A DNA stretch of 64,000 bases from contig NZ_CP031555.1 in the NCBI RefSeq assembly GCF_003403095.1, positions 1,654,001-1,718,000 of the forward strand, in the 5' to 3' direction. The first letter of the stretch is position 1. Each line of letters opens with the position of its first letter. The translations under genes and the position numbers were made by a program. Source of the stretch: Thalassospira indica (GTDB lineage Bacteria > Pseudomonadota > Alphaproteobacteria > Rhodospirillales > Thalassospiraceae). Below are positions 9,295 to 17,575 of the stretch, piece after piece. The notes beneath the pieces are model-generated. The model was not told the origin of the DNA. It searched no databases and worked only from the letters and a program-made list of their open reading frames with translations.

Positions 9295-9682
9295 AATCAT
9301 TCAGCCTGACGGATGGAAACAGCCCAAGGGATATGCAAACGGCGTCTTGGCCGATGGTGCCCGACTTTACATCGGTGGCCAGATTGGCTGGAACGAAGAT
9401 CAGGTCTTTGTTGCCAAGGATTTTGTCGGCCAGATGGAACAGGCGCTTAAAAACATTGTCGCCGTTCTTGAAGCCGCTGGCGGCAAACCCGAACACATTG
9501 CCCGCCTGACTTGGTATGTCACGGATAAAAAGGAATATCTCGCCCATCAGCGCGAAGTCGGTCAGGCCTATCAGCGTGTCCTTGGCAAGCATTTCCCGGC
9601 GATGACCATGGTTGTGGTCAAGGAACTCATCGAAGACGAAGCACTGGTCGAGATCGAGGCAACCGCCGCCATCCCATCCTGA
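9287..9682 (+). CDS. Rid-family (YjgF/YER057c) protein lacking the RidA arginine
   Basis: This 131-aa protein of the Rid/YjgF/UK114 superfamily forms the usual chorismate-mutase-like trimer fold. Canonical RidA uses an arginine in a PARS-type motif to hydrolyse enamine/imine intermediates; the matching place here reads FPAMTMVVV, so that Arg is absent, while the downstream VEIEATA strand is kept. It therefore belongs to a non-RidA subgroup whose members include the 2-aminomuconate deaminase AmnD and uncharacterised proteins next to aromatic catabolic genes. It overlaps the thioesterase by eight bases and is the last gene before a strong terminator. A deaminase or hydrolase step on an aminated ring-opening product is a reasonable guess. 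Confidence 0.85.
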   Translation: MHKIIQPDGWKQPKGYANGVLADGARLYIGGQIGWNEDQVFVAKDFVGQMEQALKNIVAVLEAAGGKPEHIARLTWYVTDKKEYLAHQREVGQAYQRVLGKHFPAMTMVVVKELIEDEALVEIEATAAIPS

Positions 9683-9706
9683 TCAGGCATCAGGGTATGA
9701 CGGAAC

Positions 9707-9740
9707 AAAAAAGGGCAGCACATCGCGTGCTGCCCTTTTT
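9707..9740. terminator. Bidirectional intrinsic terminator between the kyn operon and potC
   Basis: GGGCAGCAC (9713-9721) and GTGCTGCCC (9727-9735) form a perfect nine-pair stem with a five-base loop, flanked by an A-run (9707-9712) and a T-run (9736-9740). It can end transcription from both convergent operons. Confidence 0.93.
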
Positions 9741-9767
9741 GTTGATCAGCTTGCCGAAAGGTAATTT

Positions 9768-10928
9768 CTAATTGCCTTCCGGCGCACTGGTTCCAAGGTT
9801 CTCGGGCGAGAAGATGTTGTTGCCAAACGGGCTTGGTGCCGATGCCCCGCCTTCATCACCGCCAAGCGGACCAAGGTTGGGCATGGTCGGCGCTGGCAAA
9901 GCCTGTTGTGGTGTGTTGATCGATTGCTGTTCCATCAACTGTTGTTGCAGGGCGCGCTTTTCTTCAAGGACTTGCGCCGTGCAGACACTGGAATCATGGT
10001 TCTGGATAAACAGAACCGCGGCAAGTGTCAGAACACCCAAAATCACGGCAACCGTTCCCGGATGGGTCGCGATCTTCAAAGCCGGACGTTCGGCAATCAC
10101 ATGGGCCCAGCCCTTGGTGTAATAGCGATTGCGGCATTCATAAATGATCGCCCCGATGAGCGTGATGGCAATAATGATCACCGCCACGGCCGAAATCGAC
10201 GGATCAAGACCATACCGCACCTTCGATGACAGGACCGTGGTGAAGGTGCTGCTTGAGACAATCGTGAACACGGTTGTGTTGTAGTTTTCAAGCGATGCCA
10301 GAAACGCCAGAACCGTGGCCGAACCGATCGCCGGTGCCATGAACGGCAAAAGCACTTTGACAAACGCCTGCGTTGGCGTCGCCCCCATATCAAGGGCTGC
10401 CTCGGTAAGCGTGATGTCAAACCGCTGGATACGTGACAGGAACACCAGCATCGAATAAGCGGCAATAAAGGTCACCTGACCAAAGATGGTCAGGAACGTT
10501 CCGTCATAAAAGAAGCTCTCATACGGTGCATTGAAAAGTGTGCCGATCCTATCCCAGAAAATCAGGGTCGAAAGACCGATGACAACGCCGGGCACCAGAA
10601 TGGGGGCAATGAAGATCGTATAAAGGGCTGCGCGTAATTTGGGACCAACCTGTGACAGCGTGATTGCGGCTGCCAGACCAATTGGAATGGCAACACAAAC
10701 AACGCCCACCCCGATCAAAAGCGAATTACCAAGCCCGGAAAGAAGCTTGTCATCGCTGGCAAGTTTGCCAAACCAGTCGGTGGTAAAGCACTCCCACGGT
10801 GAAACACGCGGGAAGGTCGATGAGTTGAACGCAGTGATCACCATAATGATCAGCGGTCCAAACAAATAGGCAAAGAACAGGGTCAGGTACAGACCGGGGA
10901 TCAATGCAGTCGGGGATTTCATCTTCAT
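9768..10928 (-). CDS. potC: Polyamine-type ABC transporter permease (PotC type) with C-terminal extension
   Basis: This inner-membrane permease belongs to the PotC/PotI group. Residues 1-270 are the normal six-helix permease; the ATPase-coupling EAA motif is EAALDMGATPTQAF at about 176-189. The protein is 386 aa, whereas family members are usually near 270. The extra 110 residues hold a further membrane segment (about 291-309), a glutamine-rich helix (about 318-336) and a Pro/Gly/Asn-rich tail. The frame is uninterrupted and ends shortly before a terminator, so the tail looks genuine rather than a sequencing error. The start overlaps the potB stop by four bases. Substrate: polyamine or another amine, see PotD. 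Confidence 0.9.
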   Translation of the reverse strand: MKMKSPTALIPGLYLTLFFAYLFGPLIIMVITAFNSSTFPRVSPWECFTTDWFGKLASDDKLLSGLGNSLLIGVGVVCVAIPIGLAAAITLSQVGPKLRAALYTIFIAPILVPGVVIGLSTLIFWDRIGTLFNAPYESFFYDGTFLTIFGQVTFIAAYSMLVFLSRIQRFDITLTEAALDMGATPTQAFVKVLLPFMAPAIGSATVLAFLASLENYNTTVFTIVSSSTFTTVLSSKVRYGLDPSISAVAVIIIAITLIGAIIYECRNRYYTKGWAHVIAERPALKIATHPGTVAVILGVLTLAAVLFIQNHDSSVCTAQVLEEKRALQQQLMEQQSINTPQQALPAPTMPNLGPLGGDEGGASAPSPFGNNIFSPENLGTSAPEGN

Positions 10929-11845
10929 TGTTTGATCTCCCCGATCGATACCTTGAACAGGCGCATCACCAGCAGGACAAGCGCGATACAGACGATCAGC
11001 AGAACCATCGCATAGGCCGACCCGCGCGGCCAGTTGCCGCCGGAGTTAAACCATTGATAGACCAACTGCGTGAACCACAGGTTTGATGGGCCCCCTAAGA
11101 TTTGGGGTGCGGCAAGCGCGCCGGATGTAAGCATGAAAACCATGGTCATGCCCGATGCAATGCCCGGCTTGGCATAGGGAATGACAACCTTGGCATGGAC
11201 CTGCCACCAGTTGGCGCCCATGTCACGCGCGGCTTCGATCTGATTGCGATCAAGGCTTTCAATCGCGTTATAAAGCGGGAAGATCATCAAAAGGATGTAG
11301 GCATAAGCCAACCCGGCATAGAGCGCGACATCCTGACGGATAAAGTCAATTGGCGTATCCCAAAGACCAAGCCCCATGCCAGTTTCATTGATCACACCAG
11401 TGGCGCCAAACAGAATACGAAACGCAAAGGCACGCAGAATTTCGTTGATCCAGTAAGGCACAATCAGGGCCAGTACCAGCAAGCGCGCCTTGGCCCCGGT
11501 CGATGATTTCGCCAGCACAAAGGCCACCGGGTAACAGATGATCAAATCGAACACTGTGACAAACACAGCCGCAAGCAGCGTTTTGAACAGGATGCCGATG
11601 TCAAGGGTGTTTATCCCGTCCGATGCCCCGCTCCCCTGGAAGAAATATCGATATTGCTCAAGGGTATAAACGTCTTCGGGGCCGCCAATCTTGGCCGGTG
11701 GCAGGTTAAATCGGAACGAGTAATCCAGCATGGTCAGTTGCGGCAGGATGATCAGAATAAACACCCAAAGAGTGACCGCAAGCATCAGATAGATCGAGAC
11801 CGCCATCCCGTTGCGTCTGACGAGGTCGTAAAAAAGATCACGCAT
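10925..11845 (-). CDS. potB: Polyamine-type ABC transporter permease (PotB type)
   Basis: This 306-aa PotB-like permease has six predicted membrane segments and the EAA loop EAARDMGANWWQVHAKVVIPYAKPG in the second half, with the long periplasmic loop after helix 1 usual for PotB (FRFNLPPAKIGGPEDVYTLEQY region). AGGGGG lies eight bases before the ATG at 11845. It stands 12 bases after potA and overlaps potC by four bases, so potA-potB-potC are one unit. It should form the heteromeric channel with PotC. Family membership is clear; substrate is not fixed by sequence. Confidence 0.93.
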   Translation of the reverse strand: MRDLFYDLVRRNGMAVSIYLMLAVTLWVFILIILPQLTMLDYSFRFNLPPAKIGGPEDVYTLEQYRYFFQGSGASDGINTLDIGILFKTLLAAVFVTVFDLIICYPVAFVLAKSSTGAKARLLVLALIVPYWINEILRAFAFRILFGATGVINETGMGLGLWDTPIDFIRQDVALYAGLAYAYILLMIFPLYNAIESLDRNQIEAARDMGANWWQVHAKVVIPYAKPGIASGMTMVFMLTSGALAAPQILGGPSNLWFTQLVYQWFNSGGNWPRGSAYAMVLLIVCIALVLLVMRLFKVSIGEIKQ

Positions 11846-11857
11846 GATACGGCCCCC

Positions 11858-12955
11858 TTACGCGCTGGCCAATTCGCCCGGTTTGAGCGCAATGCCCATT
11901 TCCGGTGCGAAATCGAGTTTGACCGGGGCATTGGCATCAATCGCGTTTGTGCCATCATTGATCAGCGAAAGCTTCAGGTCCGTGCCACTCGCATTCATCA
12001 CGATATGGCGCATATTGCCTTCGAACTCTTCGGTGACGAAGTTGGTTTCGAACTGATTAATCGCACTATCGTCTTTCGAAAGCCGAAGCGCTTCCGGGCG
12101 CACGAACAGATGACACGCATCCCCGGGCGCCAACGCCGGGCCGCCCGCCGGATGGTTTTCGACCGTAAAGGGGGTGCCAAGACCGGCATCGATTTTCATT
12201 GTCTTGCCGTCATTGGACAAAACCGTGCCATCAAGCACATTGTTTTCACCGACAAATGACGCGACAAAGCTTGTCGTCGGGTGATCATAGATCGCCTTGC
12301 CATCGCCGATTTGCTCGATCTTGCCCTTGTTCATCACCGCAATGCGGTCTGACATGGTCAGGGCCTCACCCTGATCGTGGGTTATGTAGATAAAGGTCAG
12401 ACCGACCTGCTTTTGAATGGCGCGCAATTCGGTGCGCATGTGTTGACGCAGTTTAAGATCAAGGGCCGATAACGGTTCATCAAGAAGAAGAATGTCAGGT
12501 TCAACCGCAAGGGCGCGGGCAATTGCCACACGCTGTTTCTGACCACCGGAAAGTTCGCTGACTTTCTTGTCGCCCTGACCGGGCAGGGCAATCAGTTCAA
12601 GCAACTCATCGGCACGTTTGCGCCGGGTTTTCTTGTCGACACCGCGCACTTCAAGCGGGAAGGCGATGTTATCAGCGACCGAACGCAAAGGGAAAAGGGC
12701 AAGGTTTTGGAAAATAAGGGCGGTGGGACGTTTGTTCGGGCCAACACCACGCATGTCCTGACCACCGATTTTGACCTTGCCGCGTGTCGGTTCCTGAAAA
12801 CCGGAAATACAGCGCAAAAGCGTTGTCTTGCCACAGCCCGATGGACCGAGAAATGAAAAGAACTCGCCACCCGCGATGTTCAGATTTGCTTTATGGACAG
12901 CGGTGAATTCGCCGAACTCTACCCAGACATGCTCAAGCGAAATTTCTTTGGTCAT
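11858..12955 (-). CDS. potA: Polyamine-type ABC transporter ATPase (PotA type)
   Basis: This 365-aa ATPase belongs to the CUT1/PotA group. Walker A GPSGCGKTT is near residues 37-45, the signature LSGGQKQRVAIARAL near 139, Walker B LLLDEPLSALD follows, and the H-loop is in YITHDQGEALTM. The last 120 residues are a TOBE regulatory domain as in PotA/UgpC. A polypurine AGGGGG lies 11 bases before the ATG. It follows potD across a 158-base gap that contains a leaky-looking hairpin, an arrangement that would give more binding protein than membrane complex. Confidence 0.94.
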   Translation of the reverse strand: MTKEISLEHVWVEFGEFTAVHKANLNIAGGEFFSFLGPSGCGKTTLLRCISGFQEPTRGKVKIGGQDMRGVGPNKRPTALIFQNLALFPLRSVADNIAFPLEVRGVDKKTRRKRADELLELIALPGQGDKKVSELSGGQKQRVAIARALAVEPDILLLDEPLSALDLKLRQHMRTELRAIQKQVGLTFIYITHDQGEALTMSDRIAVMNKGKIEQIGDGKAIYDHPTTSFVASFVGENNVLDGTVLSNDGKTMKIDAGLGTPFTVENHPAGGPALAPGDACHLFVRPEALRLSKDDSAINQFETNFVTEEFEGNMRHIVMNASGTDLKLSLINDGTNAIDANAPVKLDFAPEMGIALKPGELASA

Positions 12956-13068
12956 AGAACTGACAACCCCCTGAAAACGTCAAAGCCCGTTCGCCCGCAA
13001 ACACAGGCGATACCGGAATTATTGTTGTTTGAAATGCATCGGCCCTAGGATCATGTCCCTAGAAACCC

Positions 13069-13101
13069 AAAAAGGGCGACACGCGCAAAGTCGTGCCGCC
13101 C
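13069..13101 (-). terminator. Intrinsic terminator (probably partial) after potD
   Basis: On the minus strand a GGGCGGCACG/CGTGTCGCCC stem (13074-13083 with 13092-13101; one mismatch) with an eight-base loop is followed by a T-run (complement of 13069-13073). It sits 12 bases after the potD stop and ahead of potA, so it probably tunes potA-C expression. Confidence 0.7.
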
Positions 13102-13113
13102 TAAAGATCGGAA

Positions 13114-14256
13114 TCAGGCGCTTTCGAAGCGGTTCACATATTCGGTACGCATGTCGGCATACCACTGCGGTTCGGACGGCCACGGGTTGAGGTTGGCCAA
13201 TGCTTCGCCCGGATAGGCATCGGCAAAGTTCTTGGCATAGGCTTCGCCTGCGAACTTGTCGGCACCCAGAACCGGGGAGTTGTAACCGTGATGGTCAATT
13301 GCCTCACCTGCCAGTTCCGGCATGTAGGCATATTTGATAAACTCATAAGCCTGTTCGATGTTTTCGGCACCGGTCGGCAGGGCAAGGCCATCGACCCATG
13401 CCAGCGCACCTTCTTTCGGCGCACGATACATGACCGGTTCGCCAGCCGTTTTAAGCGCAAGCGGCGGGCCATCCCAGGTCTGACCAACAATGACGCCCTC
13501 GTTCAGAAGACCGTTCTTCTGGGTATCGGCATCGTTCCAGATCAGTTTGATGTTGCCTTTACGCGCGATGCACCATTCGGTGATCTTTTCCCAAACCGGG
13601 CGCATTTCTTCTTCGGAGGTGTATGCTTTCCAGACCGAACCCGGGGCCAGTTCACCCGTGGTTTCCATGTAAAGACCGGCACCCAGCATCATGGAATGCG
13701 CACGGCCCATGGTTTTGCCGGCATTGGCTTCGGACCAGACATCGCCATAGGACGGGAACATGCCTTCTGGCTGGAACATATCGGTACGCCACGCCATGCC
13801 TTCGGTGCCCCAGATATGCGGCAACCAATAGGTGGAGCCAGCCTCAAACGCCCAATCGGTGCTGCCGATCTTGGCCATTGCCGGGTTCACCGCCTCGATG
13901 GCGACTTTGGACATGTCAAACGGCTGAAGCAGTTCCAGTGCCTTCCACTGAAGGGCACGGTTGTTGGTCGGCGATACGATGTCAAAGCCGCGACCTTTGG
14001 AAGCCTTCATCTTGTTGATGATTTCCTCGTTCGAGCCGATGCCGGTGTAATTCACCTTGATGCCCGTTGCATCGGTAAACGATTTGAGGAACGTCTCTGG
14101 CAGATAATCGGACCACATCAGAATGTTGATTTCGCCAGAGGATGCGAGTGCTTTTCTGCTGATAATTGCAGGCATTGCAAGTGCCGAACCGGCGGCAAGC
14201 GAACCTTTAAGAAGTGTGCGCCGGTTAAGTTTCGGGCCGGAAGTGAACTTGGTCAT
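13114..14256 (-). CDS. potD: Polyamine-type ABC transporter substrate-binding protein (PotD type), Tat-exported
   Basis: This periplasmic binding protein of the spermidine/putrescine (SBP_bac) family has 380 aa. The N-terminus carries a twin-arginine motif, NRRTLLKG at residues 11-18, followed by an alanine-rich hydrophobic stretch, so export through Tat is likely; mature sequence begins near SGEINILMWSDYLPE, the usual first strand of PotD-like proteins. The ATG at 14256 has AGGAGA eight bases upstream; a longer in-frame start at 14325 would put a charged leader before the signal. It is divergent from the MocR-type regulator and shares its control region, so ligand and regulator are probably linked. 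The ligand may be an omega-amino acid or diamine rather than spermidine. Confidence 0.9.
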   Translation of the reverse strand: MTKFTSGPKLNRRTLLKGSLAAGSALAMPAIISRKALASSGEINILMWSDYLPETFLKSFTDATGIKVNYTGIGSNEEIINKMKASKGRGFDIVSPTNNRALQWKALELLQPFDMSKVAIEAVNPAMAKIGSTDWAFEAGSTYWLPHIWGTEGMAWRTDMFQPEGMFPSYGDVWSEANAGKTMGRAHSMMLGAGLYMETTGELAPGSVWKAYTSEEEMRPVWEKITEWCIARKGNIKLIWNDADTQKNGLLNEGVIVGQTWDGPPLALKTAGEPVMYRAPKEGALAWVDGLALPTGAENIEQAYEFIKYAYMPELAGEAIDHHGYNSPVLGADKFAGEAYAKNFADAYPGEALANLNPWPSEPQWYADMRTEYVNRFESA

Positions 14257-14415
14257 CCGTATGTCTCCTGATAGCCGGGATTTTTCCCTTATGTGCGGCG
14301 CACCATGCGCCTCCCTGGTGGACATAACTTCCCTGAACCGACCGCATTATGATCGCGGTTCTTGTTCCTGCTTTATCGCATTGACAAAATGGTATATCTG
14401 CCGGTTACTCTAGTA

Positions 14416-14447
14416 ATAGAGCCACAAGGCAAAAACTATGGTGCCAC
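14416..14447. promoter_or_regulatory. Tandem direct repeat, probable operator of the MocR-type regulator (copy pair 1)
   Basis: Two direct repeats, ATAGAGCCAC (14416-14425) and ATGGTGCCAC (14438-14447), stand 22 bases apart between potD and the divergent regulator, 44 bases before the regulator ATG. Read on the other strand they are GTGGCTCTAT and GTGGCACCAT, matching a second pair at 17494-17526. A TTGACA (14381-14386) upstream could be the -35 box, which would place the repeats at or after the -10 and fit autoregulation. MocR/GabR proteins are known to bind paired direct repeats. Confidence 0.6.
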
Positions 14448-14490
14448 GCCGGTTAACGTGCTGCAGTGCCGAAAAAAAGGGGCATAACCG

Positions 14491-16005
14491 ATGCTCGACA
14501 TTCGACTTGAGGATCCGGCAATTGCCGGTCAGACCCTTCAGCAACAGCTGCATCAGGGCCTTGTCGATGCGATTCTTGAAGGTCGGTTGCCGTCGCATGA
14601 GCCCTTGCCATCGACCCGCGATCTGGCGTCCGCCCTTAAGGTATCGCGCAATACGGTGGTGCTGGTTTATCAGCGCCTGCTCGATGATGGATATCTGACC
14701 GCCGTCTGGCGGCGGGGGCATTTCGTCAATGAGCAATATATCCGCCAACAACTGCGCCTGAGTGTGGATACGCGGACCGCCTCGCTGTTTACCAAGGAAC
14801 GCGATCCCGATTTGTGGCGACGCCATTTGCAGTTCCGCCCGACCGAGGCGCGCAATATCGTCAAACCGGCCAACTGGCGCGATTTTCCCTATCCGTTCAT
14901 TTACGGGCAAGTTTCACCCGACAAAACCACCATTTCGCGCTGGCGCGATTCCATGCGGCTGGCCGGGTCGCTTGCCCATTCGCAAAGCTGGGTCGGTGAT
15001 CAGGTTGATATGGATGACCCGCAACTTCTTGAGCAGATCATCACCCGCATTCTGCCCCATCGTGGTTTGCGCGCCCATCCGGAACAGTTGCTGATTACCA
15101 TTGGCGCGCAGAACGCGCTGTTTCTGGTCGGGCAGCTTCTGGCAGGGCGGGGCAGGACAGTTGGCGTCGAAGATCCCGGCTATGTGGATGCGCGCAATAT
15201 CTTTGCCTCCACCGGGGCCGATATTTGTCCGCTTCCGATTGATAGCGAAGGTCTTGCCAACTCACCGGTGCTGTCGAATTGCGATATGGTCTATACCACG
15301 CCGTCGCATCAGTGCCCGACAAGTGTCACCATGTCGCTGGATCGCCGTTTGCAGCTGGTTGAACGGGCGCGCAAGGATGACTTCATACTGGTTGAGGATG
15401 ATTACGAGCACGAGCTCAACTATCTCGGTCATCAGCGCGCGGCGCTAAAAAGTTACGATAATTCCGGTCACATCATCTATATCGGCAGTCTGACCAAACT
15501 GATGTTCCCCGGCCTTCGGATTGGTTACATCCTTGCTGACAGTGAACTGATCAAGGAATTACGTGCGCTGCGTCGCCTGAATTACCGCCACCCATCCGCG
15601 CAGGATCAGCGGGCCATGGCGTTGTTCATTGGCGAAGGTCATCTGGACTCACACCTGCGCCGGACGCGTGATCGCCTGTCGGAAAAGTGGCAATTGATGC
15701 AAAACGAAATTTCCCGGCAATTACCCGAATTGAATGTCACCCCGACCACGGGCGGGTCGGCAGTTTGGGTTAAGCTGCCCGACAATATCGATGCATGGGC
15801 CGTCCACCGCGAAGCCGCCAAACGCGGCGTTCTGGTCGAACCGGGCGATGTGCATTATTGCGATCCTGATCGCGCACCGCGTGATCGCCTCAGGCTGGGG
15901 TTTGCGGTGATTGAACGTGATCAGATCGCGCCCGGCATTACTCAATTGCGTAATGCCATCATGGCGGTGATAGCCGAAAACAGGAAAGGGACCGCCGCAC
16001 AATAA
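14491..16005 (+). CDS. MocR-type (GntR HTH plus aminotransferase domain) transcriptional regulator
   Basis: This is a 504-aa regulator with a GntR winged helix at residues about 10-80 (PLPSTRDLASALKVSRNTVVLVYQRLLDDGY) fused to a fold-type I aminotransferase domain. The PLP lysine is K336 in SLTKLMFPGLRIGY. MocR proteins sense an amine or amino acid through PLP and activate its catabolic genes. Neighbours are a divergent PotD-type importer and a convergent omega-aminotransferase, with paired repeats in both control regions. TauR (taurine), GabR (GABA) and related regulators share this architecture; the gene set here suggests beta-alanine, taurine or another omega-amino acid. The ATG at 14491 has an AAGGGG about nine bases upstream. 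Confidence 0.93.
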   Translation: MLDIRLEDPAIAGQTLQQQLHQGLVDAILEGRLPSHEPLPSTRDLASALKVSRNTVVLVYQRLLDDGYLTAVWRRGHFVNEQYIRQQLRLSVDTRTASLFTKERDPDLWRRHLQFRPTEARNIVKPANWRDFPYPFIYGQVSPDKTTISRWRDSMRLAGSLAHSQSWVGDQVDMDDPQLLEQIITRILPHRGLRAHPEQLLITIGAQNALFLVGQLLAGRGRTVGVEDPGYVDARNIFASTGADICPLPIDSEGLANSPVLSNCDMVYTTPSHQCPTSVTMSLDRRLQLVERARKDDFILVEDDYEHELNYLGHQRAALKSYDNSGHIIYIGSLTKLMFPGLRIGYILADSELIKELRALRRLNYRHPSAQDQRAMALFIGEGHLDSHLRRTRDRLSEKWQLMQNEISRQLPELNVTPTTGGSAVWVKLPDNIDAWAVHREAAKRGVLVEPGDVHYCDPDRAPRDRLRLGFAVIERDQIAPGITQLRNAIMAVIAENRKGTAAQ

Positions 16006-16059
16006 ACTGTATGGCGATCCCACTCCCCCGAGATCGGAATCTGTCCTCCTCAAAGCAGA

Positions 16060-17379
16060 TTACATTGGTGCGCCAAGTACCTTCTGAAGGATGGCAACCA
16101 TATCGTCGATGTCTTGTTCTGTGCTGACGAATGCGGGCGCGAAAATGATCGCATCGCCCGTTGCCTTGACATGCAGGCCTTCGTCAAACAGTGCGCGCTG
16201 TGCCCAACTGCCCTTTGCACCCGGCGCATCACCCGGTGTCAGCTGGATACCCGACATCATGCCATAGCCGCGAAGATCGCTGACATGGGGCAGGTTGCGA
16301 AGGCCAAACACGCCATCAAGGAAGTGCGAAGACAATTCGTTGGCACGTTCGAACAGTTTGTCCTTGGCATAGATATCAAGTGCTGCGATCCCGGCGGCAC
16401 AGGCCACCGGATGGGCAGAATAGGTATAGCCATGGAAGAATTCCGGGCGGTCCGCATCGCCAGCAGCCTCGAAGACAGCCGACTGAATTTCGGCACTGGT
16501 GGCAACCGCACTCATGGGAATAGCGCCGTTGGTCAGTGCCTTGGCCATGGTGATCAGGTCCGGCTTGACTGCGAATGCCTGGGAGGCGAAAGCAGAACCT
16601 GTTCGGCCAAAACCGGTAATCACTTCGTCAAATACCAGCAGGATGCCGTATTTGTCGCAAATCGCGCGAAGCTTTTCGAGATACCCTTTGGGGGGTACGA
16701 TGGTGCCAATCGATCCGGCAATCGGTTCGACAAAGACCGCTGCAATGGTATCGCCGCCATAGGTCTTGCAGATTTCTTCAAGATCGTTGGCCAGATCGGC
16801 ATCGGTTTCCGGCTGACCGCGGGTGAATTTTTGTTCTTCGGTCCATGTGTGGCGCATATGCACGACATCACAGGTAATCCCGGAAAAATCACGACGGTTA
16901 TTGACCATCCCCGCAAGCGACGTACCGCCAAGGTTCACCCCGTGATAGCCCCATGCCCGCGATACAAAACGGGTGCGCTGGGCATTGCCGGTCGCACGGT
17001 GATAGGCCAGACACATCTTCATTGCGGTATCAACCGCCTCGGAACCCGATCCGGCAAAGAACACACGATCAAGCCCGTCTGGCAGAATACCGGCCAGCTT
17101 TTCGGCAAATTCAAACGACACAGGGGCGGCGCGCTGGAAATGCGGTGAATAGTCCAGCGTGCTGAGTTGCTTGTAAACCGCATCGGCGATTTCCGGGCGT
17201 CCATGACCGGCCGCACAGCAAAACAGACCTGATGAACCATCCAGAATTTCACGGCCTTCCGGGGTCCAGTATTTCACACCTTCTGCCTTGGCAAACATCT
17301 GCGGTTCTTCATGAAACAGACGGTTGTTGGTGAAAGGCATCCAATGGTTGGTCATGTTCGGCTTGACGGACACGTTCAT
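16060..17379 (-). CDS. Omega-amino acid:pyruvate aminotransferase (class III, PLP)
   Basis: This 439-aa class III aminotransferase most resembles beta-alanine:pyruvate aminotransferases (BauA/OAPT type): NHWMPFTNNRLF at the N-terminus, TLDYSPHFQ, VFFAGSGSEAVDTAMKM, HGYTYSAHPVACAAG. The PLP lysine is K280 in MAKALTNGAIPM, and LVFDEVITGFGRTG holds the aspartate that binds the pyridine nitrogen. The ATG at 17379 has AGGAG five bases upstream; an upstream TTG at 17397 is less likely. It would move the terminal amino group of beta-alanine or taurine to pyruvate, giving alanine and malonate semialdehyde or sulfoacetaldehyde. It is divergent from the exporter and reductase genes and shares their operator region. 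Confidence 0.9.
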   Translation of the reverse strand: MNVSVKPNMTNHWMPFTNNRLFHEEPQMFAKAEGVKYWTPEGREILDGSSGLFCCAAGHGRPEIADAVYKQLSTLDYSPHFQRAAPVSFEFAEKLAGILPDGLDRVFFAGSGSEAVDTAMKMCLAYHRATGNAQRTRFVSRAWGYHGVNLGGTSLAGMVNNRRDFSGITCDVVHMRHTWTEEQKFTRGQPETDADLANDLEEICKTYGGDTIAAVFVEPIAGSIGTIVPPKGYLEKLRAICDKYGILLVFDEVITGFGRTGSAFASQAFAVKPDLITMAKALTNGAIPMSAVATSAEIQSAVFEAAGDADRPEFFHGYTYSAHPVACAAGIAALDIYAKDKLFERANELSSHFLDGVFGLRNLPHVSDLRGYGMMSGIQLTPGDAPGAKGSWAQRALFDEGLHVKATGDAIIFAPAFVSTEQDIDDMVAILQKVLGAPM

Positions 17380-17475
17380 GCTGGCTCCTGTCGGCAAGAG
17401 TGTGGGGCGGAAATCTTATGCTGCTAGCTAAACCCGTCCCCTCGCATGGCGTTAGTGCCAGAACTCGATAATATT

Positions 17476-17526
17476 TAGGTCCAGATCGCTATGTGGCTCC
17501 ATCAAAAGGGACGATGTGGCTCTATT
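17476..17526. promoter_or_regulatory. Tandem direct repeat, probable operator of the MocR-type regulator (copy pair 2)
   Basis: GTGGCTCCAT (17494-17503) and GTGGCTCTAT (17517-17526) are direct repeats 23 bases apart, in the divergent control region of the aminotransferase and the TSUP exporter. They match the pair upstream of the MocR-type gene on the opposite strand, consensus GTGGCWCYAT. A TTAGGTCCAG (17476-17485) lies next to them; its complement CTGGACCTAA resembles what I recall of the TauR site, but only one copy is present. Confidence 0.6.
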
Positions 17527-17575
17527 GCCGACGCCATCAGTGGCGTAATTCAGGTCTGTAACAACGAGGAATTCC

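Noticed and set aside
17476..17485. TTAGGTCCAG as proof that the MocR protein is TauR
   Set aside because: It resembles my recollection of the TauR site, but TauR sites are tandem and only one copy is present; the GTGGCWCYAT pairs fit better.
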